From Mediterraneibacter butyricigenes (GTDB lineage: Bacteria; Bacillota; Clostridia; Lachnospirales; Lachnospiraceae), in the NCBI RefSeq assembly GCF_003574295.1, contig NZ_BHGK01000001.1:186001-250000 (forward strand): a stretch of DNA of 64,000 bases, in the 5' to 3' direction. The notes under the pieces are model-generated. The model made no database searches. It had not been told where the DNA came from and saw nothing but the letters and a program-made list of their open reading frames with translations. This document shows, one piece after another, positions 29,385-39,161 of this stretch. Each line of letters starts with the position of its first letter. Position 1 is the stretch's first letter. Position numbers and translations under genes: made by a program.

Positions 29385-29864
29385 CTAAGATTTGAGCATC
29401 TCAATCGCAAGTGAGAGAACCCTTTCTACCGCCTGTCTTCGATTTTCCTGTCGATCCCCTGAAAATCGACATTCTATCGTTTCTGTCTTCTGGTTTAAAC
29501 TGCATCCCACATAAACCAGGCCTACCGGTTTTTCTTTGGTGCCGCCGCCCGGTCCTGCAATTCCAGTGGTAGAAAGTCCCATGTTGGCTCCGGCAGCTTT
29601 TGCCGCCCCCTCTGCCATTTCTTTCGCAGTCTGAGCGCTCACCGCGCCGTACTTTTCCAGCGTTTCATGAGAAACACCCAGCAGTTTTTCCTTTGCCTGA
29701 TTGGAATAGGTAATATAGGCTTCATTTAACACATCAGAAGCCCCTGCAGTATTTACAATGGTACCGGAGACCAGACCTCCGGTACAGGATTCCGCGGTTG
29801 TAACCGTGTATCCTTTTTCCTTTAGTAAAGTAACCAGTTCTTCTTCCAGTAGGATTGCAGACAT
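29385..29864 (-). CDS. cinA: CinA C-terminal domain protein (NMN amidohydrolase family)
   Basis: 159 residues covering only the PncC/CinA-C domain: TAESCTGGLVSGTIVNTAGASDV, YSNQAKEKLLGV and STTGIAGPGGGTKEKPVGLVYVG. Family members hydrolyse nicotinamide mononucleotide to nicotinate mononucleotide. The molybdopterin-like N-terminal domain of full CinA is absent. It is last in the gmk-rpoZ-rimO-pgsA run, 1 bp after pgsA. Confidence 0.92.
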   Translation of the reverse strand: MSAILLEEELVTLLKEKGYTVTTAESCTGGLVSGTIVNTAGASDVLNEAYITYSNQAKEKLLGVSHETLEKYGAVSAQTAKEMAEGAAKAAGANMGLSTTGIAGPGGGTKEKPVGLVYVGCSLNQKTETIECRFSGDRQENRRQAVERVLSLAIEMLKS

Positions 29865-29865
29865 T

Positions 29866-30408
29866 TTACATGCCTCCCTGAGTCAGAACCTGTACATTCT
29901 TTGCAATATAGTCTACCAGTGAGATAATGGTCAGTGCCAGTGCGATCCACATCAAAACGGTTCCCACCATATCAAAGGCTCCTCCTAAATTCATGATCAT
30001 GACAATGATCATCAGCATCTGGAAGGTTGTTTTAAATTTGCCCCAGTAGCTGGCTGCAATAACGATTCCATTGTCGGATGCCACCAGACGGAATCCGCTG
30101 ATAATAAATTCTCTGGCAATGATTACGATAACCACCCATGCCGGAACCCGGTCAAGATCCTGTAGACAGATCAGGGCAGAACAAACCAGCAGTTTGTCAG
30201 CTAACGGATCCATAAATTTTCCGAAATTTGTAACAAGATTATATTTTCTTGCGATCTTTCCATCCAGAAAATCCGTAAGACTCGCAACCACAAATAAAGC
30301 AAGTGCAATCCATTTATTGGCATTTCCACCCACGTCTGTCAACATAAAAAATACAAAAAACGGAATCATAATCACACGCAGTGTCGTCAGTTTGTTTGGT
30401 AAATTCAT
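29866..30408 (-). CDS. pgsA: CDP-diacylglycerol-glycerol-3-phosphate 3-phosphatidyltransferase
   Basis: Membrane enzyme for the committed step of phosphatidylglycerol synthesis. 180 residues, about four to six membrane segments, with the CDP-alcohol phosphotransferase motif DFLDGKIARKYNLVTNFGKFMDPLADK (the DG-AR-G-D-D pattern). Its start overlaps the rimO stop by 4 bp. Confidence 0.97.
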   Translation of the reverse strand: MNLPNKLTTLRVIMIPFFVFFMLTDVGGNANKWIALALFVVASLTDFLDGKIARKYNLVTNFGKFMDPLADKLLVCSALICLQDLDRVPAWVVIVIIAREFIISGFRLVASDNGIVIAASYWGKFKTTFQMLMIIVMIMNLGGAFDMVGTVLMWIALALTIISLVDYIAKNVQVLTQGGM

Positions 30409-31730
30409 GAAATCAGTCCTCCTATCAGATCATACTCATTTGCACCAGTTACTTTTACTCTCGCAAAATCACCGGACATCAACTCCTGATCCGCAGTTAC
30501 AAAAATCAGGCCATCCACATTCGGTGCGTCCATATAAGTTCTTCCTACAAAAGCATTTTCATCCACAACTTTTCCTTCGATCATCACCAGAAGTTCTCTT
30601 CCGATCATGTCTTCTGCCTTTTCAAAAGCAATCTCCTGCTGCAATTCCATCAGCTCTGCCTGTCTTAATTCTTTGACTTCTTCCGGAATCTGATCCGGCA
30701 TGGTTGCCGCCGGTGTATCTTCTTCCGGCGAGTAAGTAAAGACTCCCAGTCTTTCGAACTCCATTTCATCCACAAATGCCATCAGTTCTTCATGCTGTTC
30801 CTGTGTCTCACCCGGGAAACCGGTGATCAATGTGGTGCGAAGTGCAATATCCGGGATTTCTTTCCTAAGCTTTCCAATGATGTCAACCAGCTCCTGTTTG
30901 GTGGTTCTCCTTCCCATTCGTTTTAAGATGCCATCGCTGGCATGCTGAATCGGAAGATCCAGATAATGACAGATTTTCTCTTCTTCTTTAATGACCTGAA
31001 TCAGTTCCTCTGTAATCTCTTCCGGATAACAGTAGAGAATCCGGATCCAGTAAAGTCCCGGGATCTCGCACAGTTTTCGCAGCAGTTCCGGTAATTTCTT
31101 TTCCCCGTAGAGATCCACTCCGTAAACGGTGGTTTCCTGTGCGACCAGGATCAGCTCTTTTACTCCGCCTTCTGCCAGTTCTCTTGCTTCTTTCAGAAGT
31201 TTCTCCATCGGCACACTCCGGTAATCTCCGCGCACCTTCGGGATGATACAGTAAGTACAGTGTTTATCACAGCCCTCTGCAATCTTCAGATAAGCGTAAT
31301 GTCCACCGGTCGTTACCAGACGCTTCGTTTCCACCTGCGGAAGGGCGTTGATATCTTCCATTTTCAGTTCCGTATGACCTGCCAGTGCTTCATCGATTGC
31401 TTCCAATATCTTATCATAGGATGTGGTACCAAGAACTCCGTCTACTTCCGGAATCTCGTCTAAGATTTCTTTCTGATATCTCTGTGCCAGACAACCTGTC
31501 ACGATCAGCGCTTTCAGTCTTCCTGTCTTTTTATATTCTGCCATCTGCAGGATCGTATTGATACTCTCCTCCTTGGCATCATGAATAAAACAACAGGTAT
31601 TGACAACGATCACATCCGCTTCTTCTTCCGTATCTACCATCTGATACCCTCTGGAATCCAGCAAACCCAGCATCACTTCCGTATCCACCAGATTCTTGTC
31701 ACATCCCAGAGAAATAAACAATATATTCAT
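30405..31730 (-). CDS. rimO: Ribosomal protein S12 methylthiotransferase RimO
   Basis: Radical SAM enzyme that methylthiolates an Asp of ribosomal protein S12. The order is an N-terminal UPF0004 domain (MNILFISLGCDKNLVDTEV), the radical SAM motif CDKHCTYCIIPKVRG, and a C-terminal TRAM domain. I use the ATG at 31728-31730, with AGGAGAG upstream and the correct family N-terminus; an in-frame ATG 66 bp upstream would add an unrelated basic tail. Follows rpoZ. Confidence 0.94.
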   Translation of the reverse strand: MNILFISLGCDKNLVDTEVMLGLLDSRGYQMVDTEEEADVIVVNTCCFIHDAKEESINTILQMAEYKKTGRLKALIVTGCLAQRYQKEILDEIPEVDGVLGTTSYDKILEAIDEALAGHTELKMEDINALPQVETKRLVTTGGHYAYLKIAEGCDKHCTYCIIPKVRGDYRSVPMEKLLKEARELAEGGVKELILVAQETTVYGVDLYGEKKLPELLRKLCEIPGLYWIRILYCYPEEITEELIQVIKEEEKICHYLDLPIQHASDGILKRMGRRTTKQELVDIIGKLRKEIPDIALRTTLITGFPGETQEQHEELMAFVDEMEFERLGVFTYSPEEDTPAATMPDQIPEEVKELRQAELMELQQEIAFEKAEDMIGRELLVMIEGKVVDENAFVGRTYMDAPNVDGLIFVTADQELMSGDFARVKVTGANEYDLIGGLIS

Positions 31731-31755
31731 AGATATTCTTGCTCTCCTATACAGT

Positions 31756-31789
31756 GATAAAGGGGCTGTCAGAAAACAGTCCCTTTTCT
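31756..31789 (-). terminator. Hairpin between rpoZ and rimO
   Basis: AAAGGGACTGT and ACAGCCCCTTT pair with one mismatch across a 6-nt loop. The T-run lies on the plus-strand side, so on the minus strand this is a weak terminator or a processing site between rpoZ and rimO. Confidence 0.45.
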
Positions 31790-31808
31790 TCTTCATTTTG
31801 TTTTACTT

Positions 31809-32057
31809 TTATTCCTCGTCTTCTGCATTTTCAGCGATGATCTTGATCTTTCCCTGATTCAGTTCATCGATAGCGATAGACAGAGGTTTCTCTCCTCCGT
31901 GTACATCAACCAGCGGCATTTCTCCGTCGATCAGCTGTCTTGCGCGTTTGCTGGTTGCAAGCACGATGGAATACCGGCTGTTTACAATCTTAGTAGCGCC
32001 CTCCTCTACGTCTGAGTTTACTACCTTCATAAGATCCGTATAAGATGGATGCAGCAT
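31809..32057 (-). CDS. rpoZ: DNA-directed RNA polymerase omega subunit
   Basis: 82 residues. SRYSIVLATSKRARQLIDG and KPLSIAIDELNQGKIKI are omega signatures. It aids folding of the beta' subunit. It lies 3 bp after gmk, the classical gmk-rpoZ pairing. Confidence 0.95.
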   Translation of the reverse strand: MLHPSYTDLMKVVNSDVEEGATKIVNSRYSIVLATSKRARQLIDGEMPLVDVHGGEKPLSIAIDELNQGKIKIIAENAEDEE

Positions 32058-32060
32058 AAT

Positions 32061-32699
32061 TTATTTCTCCTTTCCTAATTGCGATAATTCTTCTTTAATC
32101 TCCTGCGCGAATTCTTTTCTGGAACAGATTCTGGAACGCGCACACTGGATCACCCTGTGGACTTCCTCCACACATCTTTCCAGTTCATCATTAATGATCA
32201 GATGATCATAACGGTCGATATATTCCGCTTCTTCCACTGCACGTTTCATCCGACCTTCGATGACTTCCATGGTCTCCGTTCCTCTGCCAACCAGTCTTTC
32301 TTTCAGTTCTGTTGCACTGGGCGGAGTCAGGAAAATCAGTTCCGTCTCCGGAAAACGTTCCTTTACTTTTAATGCACCCTGAATCTCAATCTCCAGAATT
32401 ACATTTTTTCCCAGAGACAATTGCTCTTCTACATAGGCTCTGGGAGTTCCGTAATAATTTCCCACGTAATTAGCATACTCTATCAGTTCCTGCTCTGCAA
32501 TCATTTTTTCAAATTGTTCTTTCGTTTTGAAAAAATATTCCCTTCCATCCACTTCACCCGGACGCGGATTTCTCGTGGTCGCAGAGATCGACAATGCATA
32601 ATTTTCCGGATATTTCTCCAGGAGACGTTTCATCACAGTTCCTTTACCGGAACCGGAAAATCCGGAAACAACACTTAAGATTCCTCTTTCCTGTCTCAT
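32061..32699 (-). CDS. gmk: Guanylate kinase
   Basis: Phosphorylates GMP to GDP. 212 residues with the P-loop GFSGSGKGTVMKRLLE and SATTRNPRPGEVDGREYFF, which binds GMP. First gene of the gmk-rpoZ-rimO-pgsA-cinA run; the yicC-like gene lies upstream, but the small remA gene often found between them is absent. Confidence 0.97.
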   Translation of the reverse strand: MRQERGILSVVSGFSGSGKGTVMKRLLEKYPENYALSISATTRNPRPGEVDGREYFFKTKEQFEKMIAEQELIEYANYVGNYYGTPRAYVEEQLSLGKNVILEIEIQGALKVKERFPETELIFLTPPSATELKERLVGRGTETMEVIEGRMKRAVEEAEYIDRYDHLIINDELERCVEEVHRVIQCARSRICSRKEFAQEIKEELSQLGKEK

Positions 32700-32763
32700 A
32701 GCTTACTTCTTTTCCTTCTGATTTCTTTTCTCTTTTTCTATACTTCTTCTGTATCGTTCTGTC

Positions 32764-33642
32764 TTATTCAATGTTCTGGATCTGCTCACGGATCTTTTCG
32801 ATCTCTGTCTTCAGATTGATGGCATGATTGGAAACATCCAGATCATTTGCCTTCGACAGGATTGTATTGGCCTCCCGGTTCATTTCCTGAGCAATAAAAT
32901 CCAGCTTTCTTCCGATTCCGCTTTCTTCATCCAGAGTCGCTTTCATATGAAGTACATGGCTTCTTAAGCGGACCAGTTCTTCGTCCGTACAGATCTTATC
33001 GGCAAAAAGCACGATCTCTGTCGCGAGACGGTTCTCATCGATCTGGGTATCTCCCAACAGTTCCTGTACCTTTTCTTCTAGTTTTTCTCTGTATTCTTTG
33101 ACGATCTCCGGAGACCGTTTCTCGATGGCTTCCACGTCTTCCAGGATTCCGTCCAGTTTTTCAAGCAGATCTTTCTTCAGATTCTCCCCTTCTGTGATCC
33201 TTGTCTCCACAAACTGTGTGAATGCACCTTCCAGCGTCTCTTTTAACAGACTCCAGAGTTCTTCCTCATCCACTGCCTGTTCTTCCATGGTGATGACTTC
33301 CGGATATCTGGACAGCGCAGACACTCTGATATCGTTTTCCAGACCGAACTGTTCTTCCATCTTCCTGAAGCAATCCAGATATTCTGCCGCAAGTGCTTCA
33401 TTATATTTTAAGGACACCTGATTCTGCGCAGAATCTTCATAGGAAATGAACAGATCCACTTTTCCGCGGGCTGCGTACTGTTTCAGAAGGCTGCGGATTG
33501 ATGACTCAAAGAAATTCAATTTTTTTGGCATCCGAATATTGACATCCAGATAACGATGATTCACACTTTTTACTTCTACCGTAAATTTTCTGGAATCCCG
33601 AACCAGTTCACAGCGTCCGAAACCTGTCATACTTTTTATCAT
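32764..33642 (-). CDS. yicC: YicC/YloC-family endoribonuclease
   Basis: 292 residues. IKSMTGFGRCELVRDSRKFTVEVKSVNHRYLDVNIRMP is the YicC N-terminus, and EIVLFADKICTDEELVRLRSH with FIAQEMNREANTILSKAND the DUF1732 C-terminus. Homologues are stress-linked RNA endonucleases. Divergent from rqcH. Confidence 0.94.
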   Translation of the reverse strand: MIKSMTGFGRCELVRDSRKFTVEVKSVNHRYLDVNIRMPKKLNFFESSIRSLLKQYAARGKVDLFISYEDSAQNQVSLKYNEALAAEYLDCFRKMEEQFGLENDIRVSALSRYPEVITMEEQAVDEEELWSLLKETLEGAFTQFVETRITEGENLKKDLLEKLDGILEDVEAIEKRSPEIVKEYREKLEEKVQELLGDTQIDENRLATEIVLFADKICTDEELVRLRSHVLHMKATLDEESGIGRKLDFIAQEMNREANTILSKANDLDVSNHAINLKTEIEKIREQIQNIE

Positions 33643-33747
33643 GTTGTCTCCTCCTCGAGGCTTCTTTTCGTTTTTAAAACCTTTTTAAGCTCAAAATCCA
33701 TTATGCTATTATAACCCTCATCATGCAAAATGGTCAACCGCTTTCGA

Positions 33748-33776
33748 TGTACATTTTTTTTTAAATAGGGTATAAT
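33748..33776 (+). promoter_or_regulatory. rqcH promoter
   Basis: TGTACA (33748-33753) and TATAAT (33771-33776), 17 bp apart; the gene starts at 33812. Confidence 0.7.
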
Positions 33777-33811
33777 AGTGGAAATGTAAGTTAGATAGTG
33801 AGGATGATAAT

Positions 33812-35548
33812 ATGGCTTTTGATGGAATCACCATAGCAAATATAACCAAAGAATTACAGGATACTTTAACAGGCGGAAGGATTTCCAAGATTGCACAGCC
33901 GGAAAAAGACGAACTGCTGTTAACGATCAAATCTTCTGCCGGACAATTCCGTCTCTGCATCAGCGCAAGTGCTTCTCTTCCGCTGATCTACCTGACAGAT
34001 GTCAATAAGCCCAGTCCCATGACTGCCCCCAATTTCTGCATGCTTCTCCGCAAGCACATCAGTAACGGGCGGATCACCGGGATCACACAGCCGGGTCTGG
34101 AACGCATCATCCGATTCGAGATTGAACATCTGGATGAACTTGGCGATCTCAGGCAGAAAGAGCTGATCGTAGAGATCATGGGCAAACACAGCAACATCAT
34201 TTTCTGTGATGAGAATCAGAAAATCATCGACAGTATCAAGCATGTCTCCGCCCAGATGAGTTCTGTGCGTGAAGTGTTGCCGGGCAGAGATTATTTTATT
34301 CCGGATACGCTGGAAAAAGAGGATCCTCTTTCCATTACCGAAGCACACTTTTCCGATCATCTCCGGAAGAAACCGCTCCCGCTTTCCAAAGCGCTCTACA
34401 ACAGTTTTACCGGCATCAGTCCGGTGGTTGCCGAAGAAATCTGTACTCTCAGCAATCTGCCGTCTGAGCTTTCACCAAAAGATTTAAGCGAAGACCTGAT
34501 GCACCACCTGTACACACAGTTTTCTATCTTTTTAGATCCTGTCCGGGAGGGTAGGTTTTCTCCCGTAATTTATTTTGACGGGCCGGAACCGAAAGAATTT
34601 TCTTCCCTGGAACTGTCTCATTTTTCCAATCTGGAGGCTAAGACTTTCCCGACCATTTCTCAGGTTTTGGTCACTTATTACGCTTCCAAGAATCAGATTA
34701 CACGGATCCGCCAGAAGTCTGCTGATTTAAGACACGTCATTAATACGGCACTGGAACGTAACCGCAAAAAATACGATTTACAGCTTCGTCAGTTAAAAGA
34801 TACCGAAAAGCGGGACAAATACCGGATCTACGGGGAGCTGATCAACACCTACGGCTACGGCGTGGAAGAAGGCGCCAAATCCATGGAAGCATTCAACTAT
34901 TACACCAACGAAACCATTCAAATTCCATTGAAGGATACGCTTTCTGCCAAAGAAAATGCGCAGAAATATTTCGACCGTTATAACAAACTGAAACGTACCT
35001 TTGAAGCCTTAAATGAACTGACCCGAGAGACCCATCAGGAGATCCTGTATCTGGAATCCATCGGAAATGCCCTGGATATCGCCCGTCAGGAAGAAGATCT
35101 GACTCAGTTAAAGGAAGAACTTGCACAGACCGGATATATCCGCCGCAGAAGCGGTCAGAAAAAGGTCAAAATCACCAGCAAGCCTTTCCATTATATTTCT
35201 AGCGATGGATTTCATATGTACGTCGGAAAAAATAATCTGCAAAACGATGAGCTGACTTTCCGTTTTGCCAACGGTGGTGACTGGTGGTTCCATTCTAAAA
35301 AGTATCCCGGCTCTCACGTCATCGTAAAGACTGAGGGAAAGGAGTTGCCGGATCGCACCTTTGAAGAGGCAGCCCGTCTTGCCGCTCATTTTTCCAAAGC
35401 AAGCAAAAGCGACAAAGTCGAGATTGACTATGTCCAGAAAAAGGAAGTAAAAAAGCCCGGTGGGGCAAAACCGGGCTTCGTTGTCTATTATACGAATTAT
35501 TCCCTGCTAATCGATTCCGATATCAGCGGGATTCAAGAGGTCCGGTAA
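33812..35548 (+). CDS. rqcH: NFACT-family protein, RqcH-like
   Basis: 578 residues with an NFACT-N domain (MAFDGITIANITKELQDTLTGGRISKI), a long coiled-coil middle, and an NFACT-R domain (HMYVGKNNLQNDELTFRF, DWWFHSKKYPGSHVIV). Bacterial RqcH binds obstructed 50S subunits and adds alanine tails to stalled chains. Older annotations call it fibronectin-binding protein; RqcH is the better functional guess. Its stop codon abuts that of the next, convergent gene. Confidence 0.92.
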   Translation: MAFDGITIANITKELQDTLTGGRISKIAQPEKDELLLTIKSSAGQFRLCISASASLPLIYLTDVNKPSPMTAPNFCMLLRKHISNGRITGITQPGLERIIRFEIEHLDELGDLRQKELIVEIMGKHSNIIFCDENQKIIDSIKHVSAQMSSVREVLPGRDYFIPDTLEKEDPLSITEAHFSDHLRKKPLPLSKALYNSFTGISPVVAEEICTLSNLPSELSPKDLSEDLMHHLYTQFSIFLDPVREGRFSPVIYFDGPEPKEFSSLELSHFSNLEAKTFPTISQVLVTYYASKNQITRIRQKSADLRHVINTALERNRKKYDLQLRQLKDTEKRDKYRIYGELINTYGYGVEEGAKSMEAFNYYTNETIQIPLKDTLSAKENAQKYFDRYNKLKRTFEALNELTRETHQEILYLESIGNALDIARQEEDLTQLKEELAQTGYIRRRSGQKKVKITSKPFHYISSDGFHMYVGKNNLQNDELTFRFANGGDWWFHSKKYPGSHVIVKTEGKELPDRTFEEAARLAAHFSKASKSDKVEIDYVQKKEVKKPGGAKPGFVVYYTNYSLLIDSDISGIQEVR

Positions 35549-35565
35549 TTATACCGGATCTTTCT
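35539..35565. terminator. Shared bidirectional terminator over two stop codons
   Basis: GGTCCGGTA and TACCGGATC form a stem whose arms include both stop codons (35546-35548 on plus, 35549-35551 on minus), with T-rich sequence beyond it on the plus strand. Confidence 0.65.
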
Positions 35566-36847
35566 TTCCAAGCAAGTGGTCGATAAACTGCTGTGCCGTT
35601 CTTCCCGAACGTCCACCGTGGTTCATCTCCCATCTGTTCGCTTCTAAGAGAAGTTCCTCATCTTCCATCTTAATTCCATTTGCTCTTGCAAGTTCCAGTA
35701 CAATCTCCTGGAATCCTTTTTTATCCGGTGCTCCATAATAAATCGTCACACCAAACCGTGCCACCAGAGAAAGCTTCTCCTGTACGGTATCGTTTGTATG
35801 CAGTTCCTCATCTCTGTCCGCTTTATCTTTAAAGGTCTCCCGGATCAGATGACGCCGGTTGCTGGTCGCATATATCAGGATATTATCCGGTTTCTTCTCC
35901 AGACCGCCCTCAATTACTGCCTTCAGATACTTGTATTCAATCTCAAATTCCTCAAAAGAAAGATCATCCATATAAATAATAAACTTATAATTCCGGTTCT
36001 TGATCTGCGCAATCACATCATTCAAATCCTGGAACTGATGTTTATAGACTTCGATCATACGGAGTCCCTGATCATAATACTGATTCAGGATCGCCTTGAT
36101 CGAGGAAGATTTTCCGGTTCCCGCATCCCCGTAGAGCAGACAGTTATTGGCTCTTCTTCCTTCCACAAAAGCTTCCGTATTCTCGATCAGTTTCTGCTTC
36201 TGTATATCATATCCTACCAGATCATCTAAATATACATGAGCAATCTTTGTGATCGGAACGATATTTGCACCGTCCTCGGTATGCTCCACACGAAATGCCT
36301 TGTGAAGTCCTAATTTACCAACGCCGAACTCTTTGTAGAACTGTGTAACACTGGTTTTAAATTCCTCCGCATCCTTGCTTTCTTCCAGATTGGCCGCCAG
36401 TTCACAGATCCGGTCTCTGATCCGCTTATTAAAAAGCTTACTGCCGTTTCCGGTGTCTTTATAATTTTCTAAAATATCCAGACAGGATGCGTTTAAGGTT
36501 TTCTTCAATTCTGAAAAGTCATAGTCAAACAATTCCTTGAAAATCTCAAAATCATGCAGTGCGATCTGATTGATACTTCCCTCTACTTTTCCCACGATCT
36601 CACATGCGGTGCTGTATGCATTCTCATCAGTTGCCAGAAGATAAGTCAGATATGTATGCCACAAATTTCCTTCGAATCCGTGTCCTGCCGATAATTCCAG
36701 CAGTTCATTGACGCATTCAAACAATAAGCCTCTCAAATCTTCCAGGTTATAGTATTCATTGTCATAATTTTCCATCAGAAAGGTCATATCCGCCAGGAGC
36801 TGTCCTTCTTCCATATACTTATATAACATTAATTCATTGGTTCTCAC
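35549..36847 (-). CDS. DUF815-family AAA-type ATP-binding protein
   Basis: 432 residues. The C-terminal ATPase core has NCLLYGDAGTGKSSSIKA (Walker A), FIIYMDDLSFEEFE (Walker B-like) and LIYATSNRRHLIRE (sensor 1). The N-terminal 180 residues are helical and acidic. Widespread in bacteria; function unknown. It starts with GTG at 36845-36847, with AGAGGAAAC upstream. Confidence 0.9.
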   Translation of the reverse strand: MRTNELMLYKYMEEGQLLADMTFLMENYDNEYYNLEDLRGLLFECVNELLELSAGHGFEGNLWHTYLTYLLATDENAYSTACEIVGKVEGSINQIALHDFEIFKELFDYDFSELKKTLNASCLDILENYKDTGNGSKLFNKRIRDRICELAANLEESKDAEEFKTSVTQFYKEFGVGKLGLHKAFRVEHTEDGANIVPITKIAHVYLDDLVGYDIQKQKLIENTEAFVEGRRANNCLLYGDAGTGKSSSIKAILNQYYDQGLRMIEVYKHQFQDLNDVIAQIKNRNYKFIIYMDDLSFEEFEIEYKYLKAVIEGGLEKKPDNILIYATSNRRHLIRETFKDKADRDEELHTNDTVQEKLSLVARFGVTIYYGAPDKKGFQEIVLELARANGIKMEDEELLLEANRWEMNHGGRSGRTAQQFIDHLLGKKDPV

Positions 36848-36894
36848 GTTTGTTTCCTCTTTTCTCTTACACTCGGTTCTTTTTCAAGTGCTTT

Positions 36895-38025
36895 TTAATA
36901 ATTTCCGAGAATCTTCAGATTTCTGGATTCTTCTCTCAGACCACGGATCGCATTTTTCACTGCCGGATCTGCCATGTTTCCGTCGAAATCCACGAAAAAC
37001 CGGTATTCCCAGGGTCTTCCCTCGATCGGGCGGGACTCGATCTTCGTCATGTTCAGATCATTGTAAATAAAATGAGACAGCATATGATACAAAGATCCGC
37101 TCTCATGAGACACCTCAAAGCAGATGCTGATCTTAGACGCATTTTTCCGGAAAATCTTCTGATTCGTCACGATGATAAAACGGGTAGAATTTGCAGGATT
37201 GTCATTGATCTCCCGATCCAGGAGTTTCAGTCCGTACACCTCGGCTGCATGTTCGGAGCAGATGGCCGCCTTTTTCACATCATCATCCTCCAGAACCTTC
37301 CTTGCCGCTACAGCAGTATTGGCCACACTGATCTGCTGCCAGTCCCTGTGTTCATCCAGATAACGGGCACTCTGCATCAGTGCCTGCGGATGGGAATAGA
37401 CCCTCTCGATATCACTTAATGTAGCATCAGGAAGTCCTGCCAGCGCATGACGCACCGGAAGCACCAGCTCATCTACGATATAATTTTCAAACTCCACCAG
37501 AAGGTCAAAGACCTCGTCTACGGCTCCTGCCGTGGAATTCTCAATCGGAAGGACCGCAAAATCTGCGCTTCCCTCTTCGATTGCTTCCATCGCATCTCTG
37601 AATTTCTGTACATGAAAGCTGTTAATCTCTTTTCCGAAATAACGGAACATCGCTTCCTGGCTGTAGGATCCTTCTGTTCCCTGGAATACGATTCTTGAAT
37701 TCTTCCAATCCAGCTCCTCCACAGCAATAAAAGGAAGCTTTCCAAGAGCTCCTTTCTCCGTCAGCAGCTGATACTGTAACTTTCGGCTCATCGCCATCAG
37801 CTGCTCAAACAGTTCCCCGATCCCTTTTTTATTGAACTCGCCATGGACCATCGTCTTCACAGCCGAAATCTTTTCCTTTTCCCGTTGTCTGTCAAAGACT
37901 TTACTGCCGTTTGCGATCTTATATTCGCCTACTTCCCGACACACCCCCATGCGCGCCTCATAAAGTCTGGCGATCTCATGATCAATCTCATCGATCCGAT
38001 CTCTTAATTCCAACAAATCTGCCAT
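36895..38025 (-). CDS. pheA: Bifunctional chorismate mutase / prephenate dehydratase
   Basis: Two steps from chorismate to phenylpyruvate. 376 residues: chorismate mutase type II helices (MADLLELRDRIDEIDHEIARLYEARM), the prephenate dehydratase domain (FQGTEGSYSQEAM, PIENSTAG, NPANSTRFI) and a C-terminal ACT domain (FEVSHESGSLYHML, KIESRPIEGRPWEYRF) for Phe feedback. GAGGA before the ATG at 38023-38025 sets the start over a frame opening 39 bp upstream. Confidence 0.96.
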   Translation of the reverse strand: MADLLELRDRIDEIDHEIARLYEARMGVCREVGEYKIANGSKVFDRQREKEKISAVKTMVHGEFNKKGIGELFEQLMAMSRKLQYQLLTEKGALGKLPFIAVEELDWKNSRIVFQGTEGSYSQEAMFRYFGKEINSFHVQKFRDAMEAIEEGSADFAVLPIENSTAGAVDEVFDLLVEFENYIVDELVLPVRHALAGLPDATLSDIERVYSHPQALMQSARYLDEHRDWQQISVANTAVAARKVLEDDDVKKAAICSEHAAEVYGLKLLDREINDNPANSTRFIIVTNQKIFRKNASKISICFEVSHESGSLYHMLSHFIYNDLNMTKIESRPIEGRPWEYRFFVDFDGNMADPAVKNAIRGLREESRNLKILGNY

Positions 38026-38131
38026 TTTAAAATCCTCTTTTCTCCCTGTACTTTGCAGATACATACGATTTTCATTCTATCACAGCATTTTCACAAAATC
38101 TATATTTTCTCTAAAATATCTTCTATCCTGC

Positions 38132-38160
38132 TTGAAAATATCCAGCGGATATTATATGAT
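38132..38160 (+). promoter_or_regulatory. pyrBI promoter
   Basis: TTGAAA (38132-38137) and TATGAT (38155-38160), 17 bp apart, with a leader of only about 45 nt before pyrB. No attenuator hairpin or PyrR-binding loop is evident. Confidence 0.7.
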
Positions 38161-38213
38161 GTTCTAGGTATTTTGAATAAAAAAATGAAAAGTACAATAC
38201 AAAGGAGGTTTTT

Positions 38214-39137
38214 ATGAGACATTTAATGAGTCCTCTTGATTTTTCCGTTGAAGAACTGGACGAAATCATGGATCTGGCCAATGATATTGAAGCTAACCCC
38301 AAAAAATATGCACACGCCTGCGAGGGCAAGAAACTCGCGACATTGTTTTATGAGCCAAGTACACGTACCCGTTTAAGCCATGAAGCAGCAATGCTGAATC
38401 TTGGTGGTAGTGTCCTCGGCTTTTCTTCTGCCGATTCTAGCTCTGCTTCCAAAGGCGAAAGTGTTTCCGATACCATTCAGATGATTTCCTGCTATGCAGA
38501 TATCTGTGCAATGCGACATCCAAAAGAAGGTGCACCGATGGTAGCCTGTGAGCATTCTTCCATTCCGATCATCAACGCAGGAGACGGTGGACATCAGCAT
38601 CCGACCCAGACACTGACTGATCTTTTAACCATCCGTTCCATGAAAGGTCGTCTGGACAATCTGGTCATCGGTCTTTGCGGAGACTTAAAATTTGGTCGTA
38701 CCGTTCACTCTCTGATCCATGCACTGGTTCGCTATGAAAATGTAAAATTTGTCTTAATCTCTCCGGAAGAATTAAGACTTCCAAGTTATATGCGTGAAGA
38801 TGTGCTCGATAAGAAGCATGTACCATATAAAGAAGTAGTTCGTCTGGAAGATGCTCTTCCGGAACTGGATCTTCTTTACATGACCCGCGTTCAAAAAGAG
38901 CGTTTCTTCAATGAAGAAGATTATGTCCGCATGAAAGATTTCTATATTCTGGATAAAAAGAAAATGGCTCTGGCTCCGGATGATATGCTGGTCCTGCATC
39001 CGCTTCCGAGAGTAAATGAGATCTCTACCGAAGTAGACTCTGATCCCCGTGCCGCTTATTTCAAACAGGCTCAGTACGGTGTCTATGTCCGCGAGGCTCT
39101 GATCCTGACTTTACTTGGGATTCAGGTAGATCAGTAG
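38214..39137 (+). CDS. pyrB: Aspartate carbamoyltransferase catalytic subunit
   Basis: First committed step of pyrimidine synthesis. 307 residues with [17 protein letters not shown] (carbamoyl phosphate site), [17 protein letters not shown] and [15 protein letters not shown] lies just before the ATG. Followed by pyrI, so the enzyme is likely the regulated PyrB-PyrI dodecamer. Confidence 0.98.
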   Translation: MRHLMSPLDFSVEELDEIMDLANDIEANPKKYAHACEGKKLATLFYEPSTRTRLSHEAAMLNLGGSVLGFSSADSSSASKGESVSDTIQMISCYADICAMRHPKEGAPMVACEHSSIPIINAGDGGHQHPTQTLTDLLTIRSMKGRLDNLVIGLCGDLKFGRTVHSLIHALVRYENVKFVLISPEELRLPSYMREDVLDKKHVPYKEVVRLEDALPELDLLYMTRVQKERFFNEEDYVRMKDFYILDKKKMALAPDDMLVLHPLPRVNEISTEVDSDPRAAYFKQAQYGVYVREALILTLLGIQVDQ

Positions 39138-39161
39138 ATTCAAATGAAGGAGGAAAAACTT

